Assembly: GCA_035772405.1 (NCBI GenBank)
Contig: JAYKKM010000351.1
Span: forward strand, 2,215,001 to 2,279,000
Direction: 5' to 3'
Length of the DNA stretch: 64,000 nt
DNA from: Chrysogorgia sp. JL179-B06
Taxonomy: Eukaryota; Cnidaria; Anthozoa; Scleralcyonacea; Chrysogorgiidae
The translations under genes and the position numbers were made by a program. Positions 23,210 to 38,352 of the stretch are shown here, one piece after another. How positions within the stretch are numbered: the stretch's first letter is position 1; every line of letters begins with the position of its first letter. Below the pieces are notes generated by a model. That model saw nothing but the letters and a program-made list of their open reading frames with translations, did not search any database and was not told the origin of the DNA.

Positions 23210-23900
23210 CTTACTGTCTCTTGCAAACTGGCCATATGACCGTTCTTCTCCATGCACTCGAACTTTTCTTTCTCGACGACGTCAAACCGAGCATTCAGAA
23301 CTTGAGCACACTTCTTCAGTTCATTAAGTTTTTCAGTCATGCCATCTCTCTCCTCGCGCATTAGAAAATTATCAAATTTAGCTTTCTTTATTTGTTGCTT
23401 TAGGTCCTCCACCATTTGCATTTCGTCATCTTGCAATCGTATGCGCTCGCTGAGTTTATGCGATTGTCTTCTCTGTTGGTTGTAGTTTTCCGACACGTGA
23501 TGTAGTTCGCGTTCGGTAGCCTTGTTTTTGTTATTTACTTCCTGCAGTTTACATCGCAAAATCTTACATTCTTCTTTTTCGGCAAGTAGCTGCATCTGAA
23601 GAACTATGATGTAAACATCTCTATCAGCAACTCCTTTTTGAAGGTCATCGCATTCGGCGACAAGAAAAACTTTGCTCTCCTCGCAATCCATGTCGGGTTC
23701 AATAACTTTGCTGACATTTTCTTCGTATTCTTTTCTCCTTTGTTTCTCGAACTCCAGGTTCTTTTCGGATTTTAAAAGCTGTTCTTCCAACTCTAATTTC
23801 ACTTTTAGTAAATTCGCATAATTTATGCTCATTTTGTGAATGTCTCCGTTGGTTCGCTGTAGGTATTCAGCCATTATTTGTACACCTAAGTTACTTCCTT
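23210..23900 (-). CDS. CARD-CC gene, coiled-coil exon 2
   Basis: Minus strand. Acceptor TTGCAG ends at 23901 and donor AG|GTATGT begins at 23209. The first two bases complete a Gln codon with the last base of the CARD exon (phase 1), and the last two complete an Arg codon with exon 3. About 230 residues: a short linker, then EYLQRTNGDIHKMSINYANL and unbroken heptad-rich sequence (LELEEQLLKSEKNLEFEKQ; KEECKILRCKLQEVNNK; MQMVEDLKQQIKKAK; ERDGMTEKLNELKK). An alternative donor ACA|GTAAGG lies five bases upstream but would break the phase with exon 3. A CARD followed directly by a long coiled coil is the CARD9/10/11/14 and DLG5 arrangement. Confidence 0.82.
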
Positions 23901-24029
23901 CTGCAATGACAATTAATAAGAATAAATAAGTTATTTATATTATATTAAGAATATTTATTAAGAATGAATAAGTTATTTATTATTAATAACTAATAATTAT
24001 CAATTGTTGAATGAGATTGAGCATGATAT

Positions 24030-24772
24030 GAAGAATTATCAAGGCCGAAGTTTGTGGTTATCTGTCGAAGCCGGATAGATACTTATAGTACGTATTCCAT
24101 ATAAGTTCATATCAGACGGGACTGGGAAGAGCACATACATTGCCCTAACGAGCATATACGTTGCCTTGACGAGCAAATACATTGCCCTCGAACCAGCCTC
24201 CTAGTTAATTGGATTTTAACCGACCCCAAAACAACAAAGGTCCTAACCCTTCCACAAAGCTATAGAATATATTCTTTTAAAGTTAAGTGATCTATTTACA
24301 ACATACATACAGCTTAGCCTGGTAGCTAACTTAGTTCTCTTTGAAAGCGGATAATCGAACATGCCCAAAAATATAATTTTCGTATTACGGATACCATCCG
24401 TAAACGAAGTTTCGGCTGTCTTCGACGAACGTTTTCTTGAGAAATAATCAACTCTCAAAGCTGCAATATATATTAAAACAAAGGTAAATGATCTGTTTAC
24501 AATATGCGTACAGCTTATCCAGCTAGCGAACGTAGTTTTCATAAAAAGAGTGGATATTAATCAAACATATCGTAACGTGTTAACTATCCGAATCCAGTGG
24601 GCTGGTACGAGGGCAAAGTATTTGCTCGTCAGGGCAACGTATATGCTCGTTAGGGCAACGTATTTTCTCTTCCCAGTCCCGTCCGATATGACCTTATATG
24701 GAATACGTACTATAAGTCCATATGCGAAGCCGAAGGCTGAGGCGGATAACACAAACTGAGGCCTTGATAATT
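24030..24772. mobile_element. Inverted-repeat element, about 175-bp arms
   Basis: 24031-24208 and 24592-24770 are inverted copies (e.g. TATAGTACGTATTCCATATA and GACGGGACTGGGA in both). Each arm contains a GAGCAAATACATTGCCCT / GAGCATATACGTTGCC tandem. The centre, about 380 bp, has AAATAATCAACTC and GACGAACGTTTTCTTGA, shared with the foldback at 52780-53260. Non-autonomous. Confidence 0.65.
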
Positions 24773-24834
24773 ATTCTAAAGAAACGTTTTGACTCTAAGG
24801 TTTGTTATGACCACATTGTGGGGTAAAAAGGACA

Positions 24835-26625
24835 CTTTAGTGGACTCGTTAAACTCTTTATAGGAGTCATATGACTCCTGGAAGAGTACATTAACTTTTT
24901 GTTAGAGTCAATAAGGAGTCATAAAACTCTTTATTGGAGTGATAGGACTATTTGTTGGAGTCATAATATGACTCTATTGGAGTAATAGGACTCTTTGTTG
25001 GAGAAATAGCACACTTTGTTGGAGTCATATGACTATTTGTTGGAGTAATAGGACTCTTTGTTAGAGTAATAGAACTCTTTTGTTGGAGTAATAGAACTCT
25101 TTGTTGGAGTAATAGGACTCCTTGTGTGGAGTAATATAACTATTTGTTGGAGTAATATAATTATTTGCCGGAGTAATAGGACTATTTATTGGAGTAATAG
25201 CACTCTTTGTTGGAGTAATAGAACTCTTTGTTGGAGTAATAGAACTCTTTGTTGGAGTAATAGAACTCTTTGTTGGAGTAATAGAACTCTTTGTTGGAGT
25301 AATAGAACTCTTTGTTGGAGTAATAGAACTCTTTGTTGGAGTAATAGAACTCTTTATTGGAGTAATAGGACTATTTGTTGGAGTAATAGGACTATTTGTT
25401 GGAGTAATAGGACTCTTTGTTGGAGTAATAGGACTCTTTGTTGGAGTAATAGAACTCTTTGTTGGAGCAATAGGACTCTTTGTTGGAGTAATAGGACTCT
25501 TTGTTGGAGTAATAGGACTCTTTGTTGTAGTAATAGGACTCCTTGTTTGGAGTAATATGACTATCTGTTGGAGTAATAGGACTCTTTGTTGGAGTAATAG
25601 GACCCGTTGTTGGAGTAATAGGACTATTTGTTGGAGTAATATGACTCTTTGTTGGAGTAATATGACTCTTTGTTGGAGTAATATGACTCTTTGTTGGAGT
25701 AATAGGACTATTTGTTGGAGTAATAGGACTATTTGTTGGAGTAATAGGACTATTTGTTGGAGTAATAGGACTCGCTGTTGGAGTAATAGGACTATTTGTT
25801 GGAGTAATAGGACTCGTTGTTGGAGTAATATGACTATTTGTTGAAGTAATATGACTATTTGTCGGAGTAATAGGACTCTTTGTTGCAGTAATAGGACTGT
25901 TTGTGGAGTAATATGACTCTTTGTTGGGGTAATAGGACTCTTTGTTGGAGTAATATGATTCTTTGTTGTTGGAGTAATAGGAGTCTTTATTGGAGTAATA
26001 GGACTATTTGTTGGAGTAATAGCACTATTTGTTGGAGTAATAGAACTCTTTATTGGAGCAATAGGACTCTTTTTGGGGGTAATGGGACTCTTTGTTGGAG
26101 TAATAGGATTCTTTGTTGTTGGAGTAATAGGAATCTTTATTGGAGTAATAGGACTCTTTGTTGGAGTAATAGCACTATTTGTTGGAGTAATATGACTCTT
26201 TATTGGAGTAATAGGACTCTTTGTTGGAGTAATAACACTCTTTGTTGGGGTAATAGGATTATTTGTTGGAGTACCAACTGTTTGTTGGAATAATAGGACT
26301 CTTTGTTGGGGTAATAGTACTTTTTAGTGGAGTAATATGATTCTTTGTTGTTGGAGTAATAGGAATCTTTATTGGAGTAATATGACTCTTTGTTGGAGAA
26401 ATAGGACTATATGTTGGAGTAATAGGACTATTTGTTGGAGTAATAGGATTATTTGTTGGAGTAATATGACTATTTGTTGGAGTAATATGACTCTTTGTTG
26501 CAGTAATAGGACTCTTTGTTGGAGTAATAGGACTCTTTGTTCGAGTGATAGCACTCTTTGTTGGAGTCATAGCGTTGTTTGTTGGAGTCATAACCTTCTT
26601 TGTTGGAGTCATAGCGGTTTTTCTT
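24835..26625 (+). repeat. 21-bp minisatellite, about 85 units
   Basis: The consensus core GGAGTAATAGGACTC plus TTTGTT repeats every 21 bases over 1.8 kb, with variants at the AGGACTC/TGACTC/AGAACTC position and rare 24-bp units with an extra GTT (25967, 26114, 26347). Because 21 is divisible by three, long apparent proteins (CWSNRTL repeats) appear; these are artefacts. Both edges are more diverged than the centre. Confidence 0.9.
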
Positions 26626-26711
26626 AATTTGTGGATAGTAGAAACAATATAAAATTACTCTATTCAAAAATATTTGAATACGTTTGAGCTATTTAGTATT
26701 TTTTTTAGCAA

Positions 26712-27254
26712 GGGACTGGTCATAAATTACCAGGGGGAGGGAGGGGGGAGAAAGTGGGAGGGTCATAACTTTTTCAGCCCCCAAAAAGGGACGGTAATAG
26801 TAAATTGAACTATCAAAACGGAGAGTCACATAAATTTAAGCTAACAACTCTATGATAGTTTCACTTTACTCAAAATTCCAAACAGATCACAGTGATTATT
26901 GAAAATTAGTGTAATAAAATAGTAATTAATAGTATAATAGTAACATAGTTCTAGTTCAGAGACCGCTTGAATTTCAGTATTTATATTTTGTTAAAAGATT
27001 AAAAATATATAATATACTGTGCTCCAGTTTCAATGTTGCTCAGATATGCTTCAGTATGAACGTTTATTGTAGAAGGAGCTATATTGTGCAGGGGGAGTGG
27101 TCATGATATTTTTGGCTATTGCCAAGAAAAGGGTCACGCTATTTCATGCTCATTGTCGCGGGAGGTCACATTTTGTTAACTTTTTACTTCGAACATCCAA
27201 CCACCCCCCCCCCCCCCCCCCCCCCCCTCCCCCTGGTAATTTATGACAAGTCCC
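26712..27254. mobile_element. MITE with GGGACTGGTCATAAATTA ends
   Basis: The left end GGGACTGGTCATAAATTACC is matched by the complement of the right end, GGGACTTGTCATAAATTACC, each followed inward by a G-rich run (the right one as poly-C at about 27204-27232). About 540 bp, no coding capacity. Confidence 0.7.
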
Positions 27255-28083
27255 ATAATCAAAAACAAAATAGCTGATTTTGCTAATACCATGAATGAAA
27301 TGGAATGCGTCGAGGTCTTTATATATGATTGTCGTGTACACACTGAATATGGTGGTGTTGGGGGAACGCTTAAGAAGTGTAACTTTACACCATCTATTGT
27401 AAAATAGTAATTCACACTTGATGAGTGTAACTAAACAAGCCCCGAATATACACCAACATAGTTTTACAAACCAACTTACACGAACATAATTTTAACTCAA
27501 CACCCATTTAGTGCAACTTGAATATTAGCCTTTTGACACTGATTTAGCCTGTACATTTACTCTAAAATAATGTATCTTAAAACCAATTCAGTGTACTTTT
27601 TACACAAAAGAAAGTGTTACATTACACTTGTTTGGTATAGAAAACAATATCAAATATTAAATAATACAAAAGAATGAGGTAATTTAATACCATTAAAGTG
27701 CTTAGCAGGAAATAAAAAGCTAGTGTTTCAACCAAATATTGTTACTTAATCATATAGAGGGAAAAATTATTGGAATGTGATTTGCTAATGAACAGGGCAT
27801 TTTACCTAAATTCAGGGCAAAATTACTTCTACAATCATGGAAATAATATACGTAGACTTCTTATAAAAAACATGTCCTTTTAGCATTGTTGGAGGCCAGT
27901 TGTTCAATATTTAAATATTCACTGCCAAAATAGTTTGAAATAGTCCCCCCTTCCCCCCAAACACAATGTTGATCATCACATAAACCTCTGGATGTGATTC
28001 CATTCACAAATCAACATTGTATAGGGGGAGGGGGAAACATTCGGGAAATTATTAGATAGTCTACGAATTAATTTCCATGATTG
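27255..28083. other. Intron 1, degenerate GTGTAAC/ACACTT repeats
   Basis: 27360-27620 contains repeated AGTGTAAC / TTACACTT blocks of no clear periodicity. Nothing coding is recognised. Confidence 0.35.
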
Positions 28084-28640
28084 TCCATAAAAAAACATGG
28101 CATTTAGTCAATTTTCGCTATCCAGCAAAGGTTGTCAACTATAGTTTCTCGCTCCGTTCTCGACTAAGTTACTCTGTTTGTTCCCTTGTACGAGAATGCA
28201 AGTATGCATATGCAAGTATGCAGTCTTTCCGGGGGGGGATTTGTTAGACAGGGGCTTACTTGAGGCAAATGATTTTGACTGTTTTTCTTAAGTTGGGGGG
28301 AGGGGGGAACATAGGGGTATAGGGGTATAGGAGTATAGGGTATAGGGGTATAGGGGTATGTCCATAAAAAAACATGGCACTTAGTCAATTTTCGCTATCC
28401 AGCAAAGGTTGTCAACTATAGTTTCTCGCTCCGTTCTCGACTAGACTTACTCTGTTTGTTCCCTTAATTTTGTACGAGAATGCAAGTATGCATATGCAAG
28501 TATGCATTCTTTCCGGGGGGGGGGGCGATTTGTTAAACAGGGGGCTTACTTGAGGCAAATGATTTTGACTGTTTTTCTTAAGTTGGGGGGAGGGGGGACA
28601 TAGGGGTATAAGGGTATAGGAGTATAGGGTATAGGGGTAT
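28084..28640. repeat. 277-bp tandem duplication plus GGGGTATA repeat
   Basis: The unit beginning TCCATAAAAAAACATGGCA occurs at 28084 and again at 28361, nearly identical. Each ends in a G-run and an array of TAGGGGTATA units, which extends to about 28665. The flanking CGGGAAATTATTAGATAGTC at 28042 and 28684 shows that a larger segment was duplicated. Confidence 0.8.
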
Positions 28641-30126
28641 AGGGTATAGGGGTATAGGAGTATAGGGGGGAGGGGGGAACATTCGGGAAATTATTAGATA
28701 GTCTACGAATTAATTTCCATGATTGTACCTGATTGTTTGAGACGCCAGCGGGGAAACACTTAAGTTTTTACTTTCAGTGGATTGTATATTTGTTTGAAAC
28801 TTTGAGAACACGCGTGAAATTATACTAATTTTAAATGAAATATATTATGTGTTTGTTCCTAAAACAAAATGTTAAACTGGGCCAGTTGTTTGAATGTTCA
28901 TTAATTGGGATTGGTAATGCCAAATTTACCTCGATTGCCACCATAACATACTATTTGTGTAATATTTTAATGTATATTTTAAAACCTATCAGTATGTTGT
29001 TGACATATTTAGTTCACACAATCTGTATTTTTGTTTCTCTCTATATGTACGTATCATTCAAAGGGCAGGAATCATTCAAATAACATTGTTCATTTGTGTT
29101 TTAACTTTTCGAAGAGTTATTTCTGAATGATTCGTCAAAGAGTAAAATAACCGTCATAAAGGGTTGAAATAACTCTTCAAATAAATATAAATGATAGTAT
29201 AAAAATGACGCAATATAAGTCTCAAAATGACTCCTTAATTATTGTCGTCTGACCCTAAACAAGAGTAGAAATGACCCCAAGGGCTCAAAATTACTCTTTC
29301 GAAGATATGTTGTCTGACCTTGGCTCAAATGTGATTTTGAAACATGTTTATATTTCACATGTGATTATTTCATATGTGATTGTTTCACATGTGAAATTTC
29401 AAATGTTCCAAAATCACATGTGAAATTTCCACATGTAAAATCATGTGAAATTTTCATAAGGGATCAACTTCAAACTGTTAATGATATAAATATTATAATG
29501 AAAATGTTGTTGTTTTTGTTGTTATACACATACCTTTAAGTTTATAACCAATAAGCTGATCCATAAGCGAGCTTCGTCCTACAAAAAATAGACCGAAAGA
29601 AGAAAATGTTAATATCTATTAGTTATAGTACTTATAATAATCTGAAAGTGCCTTCAGGATATATTATTTTAACGACGAGACATTCACTTTTATTTTTAGT
29701 TCGCAAGGGCCTCTGAGGGGGTTGGGTGGCCAAATTAATCAAAATCCGCACCATATAAATTGAGAGCGAGTAAGAATGAGTTGGTCAGTGTAATAAAAGC
29801 AGAAATTATATCAACTACGAGTGACCTGAACATAAAATATAAACTGTGCTTGAGAACAAATCATTAAACCATTATATTTCGTTTTATATTATATTAATTT
29901 AAAGCATAAGTTGGTTCAATTCTGCAGGGCATTACATTATGAAGTTCTAATAGCACCAAGCAGGCAAGCATGAGTATACTTAATGGTGAATACTTTATCA
30001 AATTTTACGCTGTGATTCATCAATGATTCTATTCACCTTTGGACAGCTACTTATCAGTATGATGTATGTACTAGATATTTTTGAATTGGTTAATTCACGA
30101 TTTATAAACAATTATGTTTAAAATTC
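28641..30126. other. Intron 1, dyad-rich AT sequence
   Basis: 29330-29455 contains at least five TTTCACATGTGA/TCACATGTGAAA dyads. 29105-29310 contains AGAGTTATTT/AAATAACTCT elements resembling the GAGTCATA repeats. No exon is recognised. The short open frame at 28835-29083 has no family features. Confidence 0.4.
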
Positions 30127-31850
30127 AAAAGAAGTATATCTAATAAATTTGACTCTTTTAAACACTTGCTTAATTCCTTAAATAAAACAGCGTTTCAAGT
30201 AATCGGTTTAACAGAAACATGGCTAAATGATATGAACTACGAAAACTTTAAGCTAGAGGAACATGATTACATAGGTTTACATAGAATAAACAAAAAAGGA
30301 GGAGGGGTAGGAATATATGTTACAAAACAAACACAATATAAAACTCGAAAAATTTAAACATTAATTTGGAAGATATAATTGAATCTATGTTTGTCGAAAT
30401 AAAGACTACAATTGGTAAAATGTAATTGTTGGAGTAATCTACAGACAACCAAATAATAAAATTGAAACATTTGAAAATGCAGTGAACGGAATACTAGACA
30501 AAATTGACAAAGAAAATAAAATTTGCTACTTAATGGAAGATTTTAATATTGATCTAGTTAAGTCAGAATCTTGTGATCATTCAAATAGATTCACTGAACA
30601 GTTTTTTACATCATAATATTATCATATAATAACAAAACCAACAAGAATTACTCAACATACTGCAACACTTATTGACAATATATTTACTAACAATATTGAC
30701 AAAATTGATTGCAGTATATAAATGGAATTATTTTAGTGAAATTTCAGACCATTTACCAATAGTACATATGTGTAATTTGAATGTGTATGAGGAGAACACA
30801 GAACAAGCTGCCAAAAGCTATAGTAAAAGAATAATTAATAATACAAATATAAATACTTAACAAGGAATAACATAAATCCAAGTACAAGGGAAAAAGCACT
30901 TACAAAACATACAAAAACAAACTAAACCATGTTATAAAAGTGGCAAAGAAAACATATTATCAAGAGCAACTAATAAAATATAAATATGTCACAAAAATGA
31001 TATGGAAAACGCTAAATGAAATTATGAATAAAAAGAAGAAAAAAGGAACTACCAAATGAGTTTGATGGAACCCACGCTGCAGACATATTTTCTAATCCAT
31101 CAACAATAGCTAACAAATTCAATGAATACTTTGTAAATATTGGCCCTGGGCTAGCTGAAAAATGTCTAATAATACAGATATAACTTTTTGATCAATATCT
31201 CACTAATAACTATCGGAATAGCATGTTTCTTGATTACATAACTGAAAATGAAGTGGAAACTGAATTAGAAACTTGAATGCAAATAAAAGTCCTGGATATG
31301 ATGGCTTTAGTGCTAAAATAGTAAAACTTACTGGAAAGGGAATTTCTAAACCACTCACACATATATTCAATTTAACATTTCTTACTGAATTTATCCCTAA
31401 TAAGTTAAAAATAGCTTTAGTATCACCTATTTTTAAGGCGAATGAAAATAATAAACCAATATAAGTTCTTACCTGTTTCTCTAAACTATTAGAAAAACTA
31501 ATGTACAAACGACTAATTAAATTCATTGAAAAAAATAAAATTTTATCAAAGCATCAATATGGATTCAGATAAAATAGGTCAACAGAACTTGCAATCATTG
31601 AACTAATTGATAAAATTACAAAAGCAATAGATCAAGGAAAATTCACAATTGGTATTTTCCTTGACTTGTCAAAAGCATTTGACACAATCAATCACAAGAT
31701 TCTGATTAAAATGTTGGAACATTATGGTATAAGAGGTATATGCCTAAACTCTGGCCCAGTCATCAGTCGCAGGCAAAAGCAAGGAAGACCATCCTGCTCT
31801 GGACCATGTGAAGGTCAAACTAATAATAGGTCAGAAATTGGTTATAATTA
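30127..31850 (+). pseudogene. Decayed LINE (CR1/L2-like), EN and RT parts
   Basis: The endonuclease domain is recognisable: VIGLTETWLND, GGGVGIYVTKQ, GVIYRQPNN, DFNIDL and ISDHLPI. The reverse transcriptase follows with NKSPGYDGFSAKIVK, KIALVSPIFKANE, YGFR, and FLDLSKAFDTINHKIL. The catalytic FADD box and the C-terminal part are missing; the copy ends near 31750. Many stops and frameshifts, AT-rich. It is the same general LINE type as 39620-40480 but is not a continuation of it. Confidence 0.8.
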
Positions 31851-32890
31851 AAACATTGAAATTGGTTATAATTACATTACTTTTAAATTGTGTTGCTAAC
31901 ATCAGCAAAAGATTGATTCACTAAGCAGAAAATGCAATCAGATTATAATAAATATTAGTGCCCACCACAAAACATGGGTAAAAGCCATGATAATATAGTG
32001 TACAGTATGAAACAAATTTACGAAAGGGATTCTCAATTAATGCTCAGGGTGCCGATAGCTTACTTTAGGACTTTCCTTGGAAAAAAATATGCGTTGTCAT
32101 GTGTTTAAATTTTAACAATAAGAGACCTGTTATGCCTCTCTCAAAAAGTACCCTCAAGTCTTTAATAATACCAGGTTTTTGTTGAAATCTAAATTTAGAG
32201 TATACTGTAACACCAAAGCCACTGGATAATTATCATTCAATGGCATCAAGACAACAAACTTAAGCTGGTGGTCTATCACCAATGCTGATTCTAATTGGCT
32301 ATGCTACTATAGATCTATTTGTGATAGACCACTAATAGTGATAAGCACTGGTTTTGAAAATCAAAACAATGCAGAAAACTTTGCGGTTTGTCTTTATTTT
32401 CATATTTTAAGTTTGACTGACTATTTTGTTGATATTAAAACAATTAACTTGTGATGAGCATTAGATAACTTTACTTGCATAGAACACTTGTGCCTTGTTG
32501 TCTAATTGTTAAATTGACTACCGTACTATGTTTATGTGCCTAATATATAACTATGGTTACGGACTATAATAGGTCAATGTTATTCAAGCGAGGGCTTGTT
32601 TCTGCATTCTCATCTCTAAACTTCTCTTTCATTATTTCCTTTCAAATGAAAAAGTAATACACAAAGGCAAGTATTTAGGGCTACAGTACTGTATCTCTTC
32701 ACTTGAATTTTTTAAAAATACCTCTAGAAATATCTCTTTTATATGACTATATTCCTTTTATTAATATTTTAAAGTTTATATATATATTTCTTTATTTTCA
32801 GCTCATGTCCTGAAGCACTTCTATAAAGCACCAGAATACACCAATGAGGCAATAATGGCATTGACTGCATTTTTTAAGATTTTGCTTTAA
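31851..32890. other. Intron 1, unassigned
   Basis: A short duplicated AAATTGGTTATAATTA at 31837/31859. No coding sequence or RNA gene is recognised. Confidence 0.4.
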
Positions 32891-32892
32891 AG

Positions 32893-34470
32893 TATAGGGT
32901 AGGCAGAAATTCTGATAACCCTATCATTTCAATGATTTCAATTTTTCAGATTTCTCTAACTGTTAAATTATAGGGTTGGCAGAAATTCTGACGACCCTAT
33001 CATTTCAATGGCCTACGTTCTTAAGATTATGCTTTAAAGTATAGGGTAGGCAGAAATTCTGACAACCCTATAATTTCAATAACTACATTTTTGAAGATTT
33101 TGCTAACTCTTAATCTATAGGGTAGGCAGAAATTCTGACAACCCTATCATTTCGTTGACTGCATTTTTTTTTTAATTTTGCTAACTCTTAAAGGGTAGGC
33201 AGAAATTGTGACAACCCTATCATTTCAATGACTGCATTTTTTAAGATTTTGCTTTAAAGTATAGGGTAGGCAGAAATTCTGACAACCCTATTATTTCAAT
33301 TACCTCATTTTTACGATTTTGCTGACTGTAAATAATAGGGTAGGCAGAAATTCTGACAAACCTATCATTTCGCAGACTGCATTTTTTTTTAATTTTGCTA
33401 ACTCTTAAAGGGTAGGCAGAAATTCTGACAACCCTATCATTTCAATGACTGCATTTTTTAAGATTTTGCTTTAAAGTATAGGGTAGGCAGAAATTCTGAC
33501 AACCCTATAATTTCAATGACTTCAATTTTTCAGATTTCGCTAACTGTTAAATTATAGGGTTGGCAGAAATTCTGACGACCCTATCATTTCAATGGCCTAA
33601 TTTCTGAAGACAATGCTTTAAAGTATAGGGTAGGCAGAAATTCTGACAACCCTATAATTTCAATGACCTCAATTTTTAAGATTATGCTAACTGTTAAATT
33701 ATAGGGTAGGCAGAAATTCTGACAACCCTATCATTTCAATAACTGCGTTTTAAAGATTTTTCTAACTCTTAAATTGTAGGGTAGGCAGAAATTATGACAA
33801 CCCTATAATTTCAATTACCTCATTTTTACGATTTGCTGACTGTAAATTATAGGGTAGGCAAAAATTCTGACAACCCTATCATTTCGTTGACTGCATTTTT
33901 TTTTAAATTTTGCTAACTCTTAAAGGGTAGGCAGAAATTCTGACAACCCTATCATTTCAATGACTGCATTTTTTAAGATTTTGCTTTAAAGTATAGGGTA
34001 GGCAGAAATTCTGACAACCCTATAATTTCAATGACTTCAATTTTTCAGATTTCGCTAACTGTTAAATTATAGGGTTGGCAGAAATTCTGACGACCCCATC
34101 ATTTCAATGGCCTAATTTCTGAAGACTATGCTTTAAAGTATAGGGTAGGCAGAAATTCTGACAACCCTATAATTTCAATGACCTCAATTTTTAAGATTAT
34201 GCTAACTCTTAAATTGTAGGGTAGGCAGAAATTATGACAACCCTATAATTTCAATTACCTCATTTTTACGATTTGCTGACTGTAAATTGGGTAGGCAGAA
34301 ATTCTGACAACCCTATCATTTCGTTGAATGCATTTTTTTTTAAATTTTGCTAACTCTTAAAGGGTAGGCAGAAATTCTGACAACCCTATCATTTCAATTA
34401 CCTAATTTTTAAATATTTTGCTATCACTTAAATTATCCGGTAGGTAGAAATTCTGACAACCCTATTATTT
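32893..34470. repeat. Dyad satellite, 22 units of 68-76 bp
   Basis: Each unit contains a conserved 27-bp dyad: outer AGGGT/ACCCT pairs around inner CAGAA-A-TTCTG. Units start at about 32896, 32972, 33041, 33117, 33193, 33262, 33338 and so on to 34437. Between dyads lie 41-49-bp spacers of a few recurring types (TTTAAGATTTTGCTTTAAAG; TTTTTCAGATTTCGCTAAC; TTTTACGATTTGCTGAC) that repeat in a fixed order, so a higher-order unit of several monomers has been duplicated. No coding capacity. Confidence 0.9.
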
Positions 34471-34689
34471 CAATGACCACATTTTAAGATTTTTGCAATA
34501 TAGGAAAGACTCTTCAATATTGCCGTGTTCAAATGTTCACAATATGAAATACATGCGATTTTTGTAAACTGTTATTTTGTCTGAGTATTTGTTTGCATGG
34601 TAAGGAAGCAAACTAAAGTATTTTCGTTATTTTCTTTGAATTTTGCGGAAAAAAGCTATTTTGGATTTTTCCAAAATAGATTGGAACGC

Positions 34690-34690
34690 G

Positions 34691-34728
<38 letters not shown>

Positions 34729-34731
34729 GTG
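34690..34731. repeat. (TA)n tract
   Basis: Short TA dinucleotide run at the left edge of the foldback unit. Confidence 0.9.
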
Positions 34732-35654
<923 letters not shown>

Positions 35655-35699
<45 letters not shown>

Positions 35700-35712
35700 A
35701 TATAATATATAT

Positions 35713-35776
<64 letters not shown>
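35655..35776. repeat. (TA)n microsatellite
   Basis: TA repeats with TATTA interruptions, right border of the SINE-A dimer. Confidence 0.9.
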
Positions 35777-35789
35777 CCATCCACCATAT

Positions 35790-36817
<1,028 letters not shown>

Positions 36818-36914
36818 CCATCAAGAATGTAAAAGTCTATAACAACTCAGTGTGCATTGCGCACTTTTACTTGCTGAAATGACAAAACATAATTGCAGTG
36901 TCTGGCTATCATGA

Positions 36915-36966
36915 GCAACTGTGGACAGCTGTTTCGCTCTCTTGGAGCTCGTCAGCACAGTGTAGC
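36915..36966 (-). ncRNA. Hammerhead ribozyme, array copy 1
   Basis: Minus strand. Core CTGACGA, stem II GCTC/GAGC, GAAAC, stem III from self-complementary ACAGCTGT, cleavage triplet GTC. Stem I pairs CACTGTG before the core with CACAGTTG after the cleavage site. All invariant positions are present, so predicted active. Confidence 0.8.
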
Positions 36967-37151
36967 TGATGATAAGCCAGCACATCAAAAAGGTATATAC
37001 ATCATCACAGTCAAAAGACTTGATGTGGGTATACCACACTGCATAACTTATAAACCATCAAGAATGTAAAAGTCTATAACAACTCAGTGTGCATTGCGCA
37101 CTTTTACTGGCTGAAATGACAAAACATAATTGCAGTGTCTGGCTATCATGA

Positions 37152-37203
37152 GCAACTGTGGACAGCTGTTTCGCTCTCTTGGAGCTCGTAAGCACAGTGT
37201 AGC
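37152..37203 (-). ncRNA. Hammerhead ribozyme, array copy 2, core mutated
   Basis: Identical to copy 1 except that the core reads CTTACGA instead of CTGACGA: the invariant G5 is T. Predicted to be inactive or nearly so. Confidence 0.75.
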
Positions 37204-37389
37204 TGATGATAAGCCAGCACATCAAAAAGGTATATACATCATCACAGTCAAAAGACTTTATGTGGGATATACCACACTGCATAAATTATAAACCATCAAG
37301 AATGTAAAAGTCTATAACAACTCAGTGTGCATTGCGCACTTTTACTGGCTGAAATGACAAAACATAATTGCAGTGTCTGGCTATCATGA

Positions 37390-37441
37390 GCAACTGTGGA
37401 CAGCTGTTTCGCTCTCTTGGAGCTCGTCAGCACAGTGTAGC
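37390..37441 (-). ncRNA. Hammerhead ribozyme, array copy 3
   Basis: Same core and stems as copy 1, all invariant bases present. Predicted active. Confidence 0.8.
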
Positions 37442-37627
37442 TGATGATAAACCAGTACATCAAAAAAGTATATACATCATCACAGTCAAAATACTTGATG
37501 TGGGATATACCACACTGCATAAATTATAAACCATCAAGAATGTAAAAGTCTATAACAACTCAGTGTGCATTGCGCACTTTTACTGGCTGAAATGACAAAA
37601 CATAATTGCAGTGTCTGGCTATCATGA

Positions 37628-37672
37628 GCAACTGTGGACAGCTGTTTCGCTCTCTTGGAGCTCGTCAGCACA
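37628..37672 (-). ncRNA. Hammerhead ribozyme, array copy 4, stem I truncated
   Basis: Catalytic core CTGACGA and GAAAC are intact, but the 5' strand of stem I is replaced by unrelated flank (TTGTG instead of CACTGTG) at the array edge. Cleavage would be weakened. Confidence 0.7.

Positions 37673-38352
<680 letters not shown>

Noticed and set aside
25124..26293. Long frames of CWSNRTL repeats as a repetitive protein
   Set aside because: The 21-bp minisatellite period is a multiple of three, so frames stay open automatically. No start context, splice sites or flanking domains support a gene.
32893..34470. CRISPR-like repeat-spacer array
   Set aside because: The spacers repeat in ordered classes instead of being unique, repeats are divergent, no cas genes occur, and the context is an animal genome. 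It is a satellite.
36821..37520. Three nearly identical 72-74-residue minus-strand proteins
   Set aside because: They are frames across the hammerhead monomers and are repeated only because the DNA is. The ribozyme explains the conservation better.
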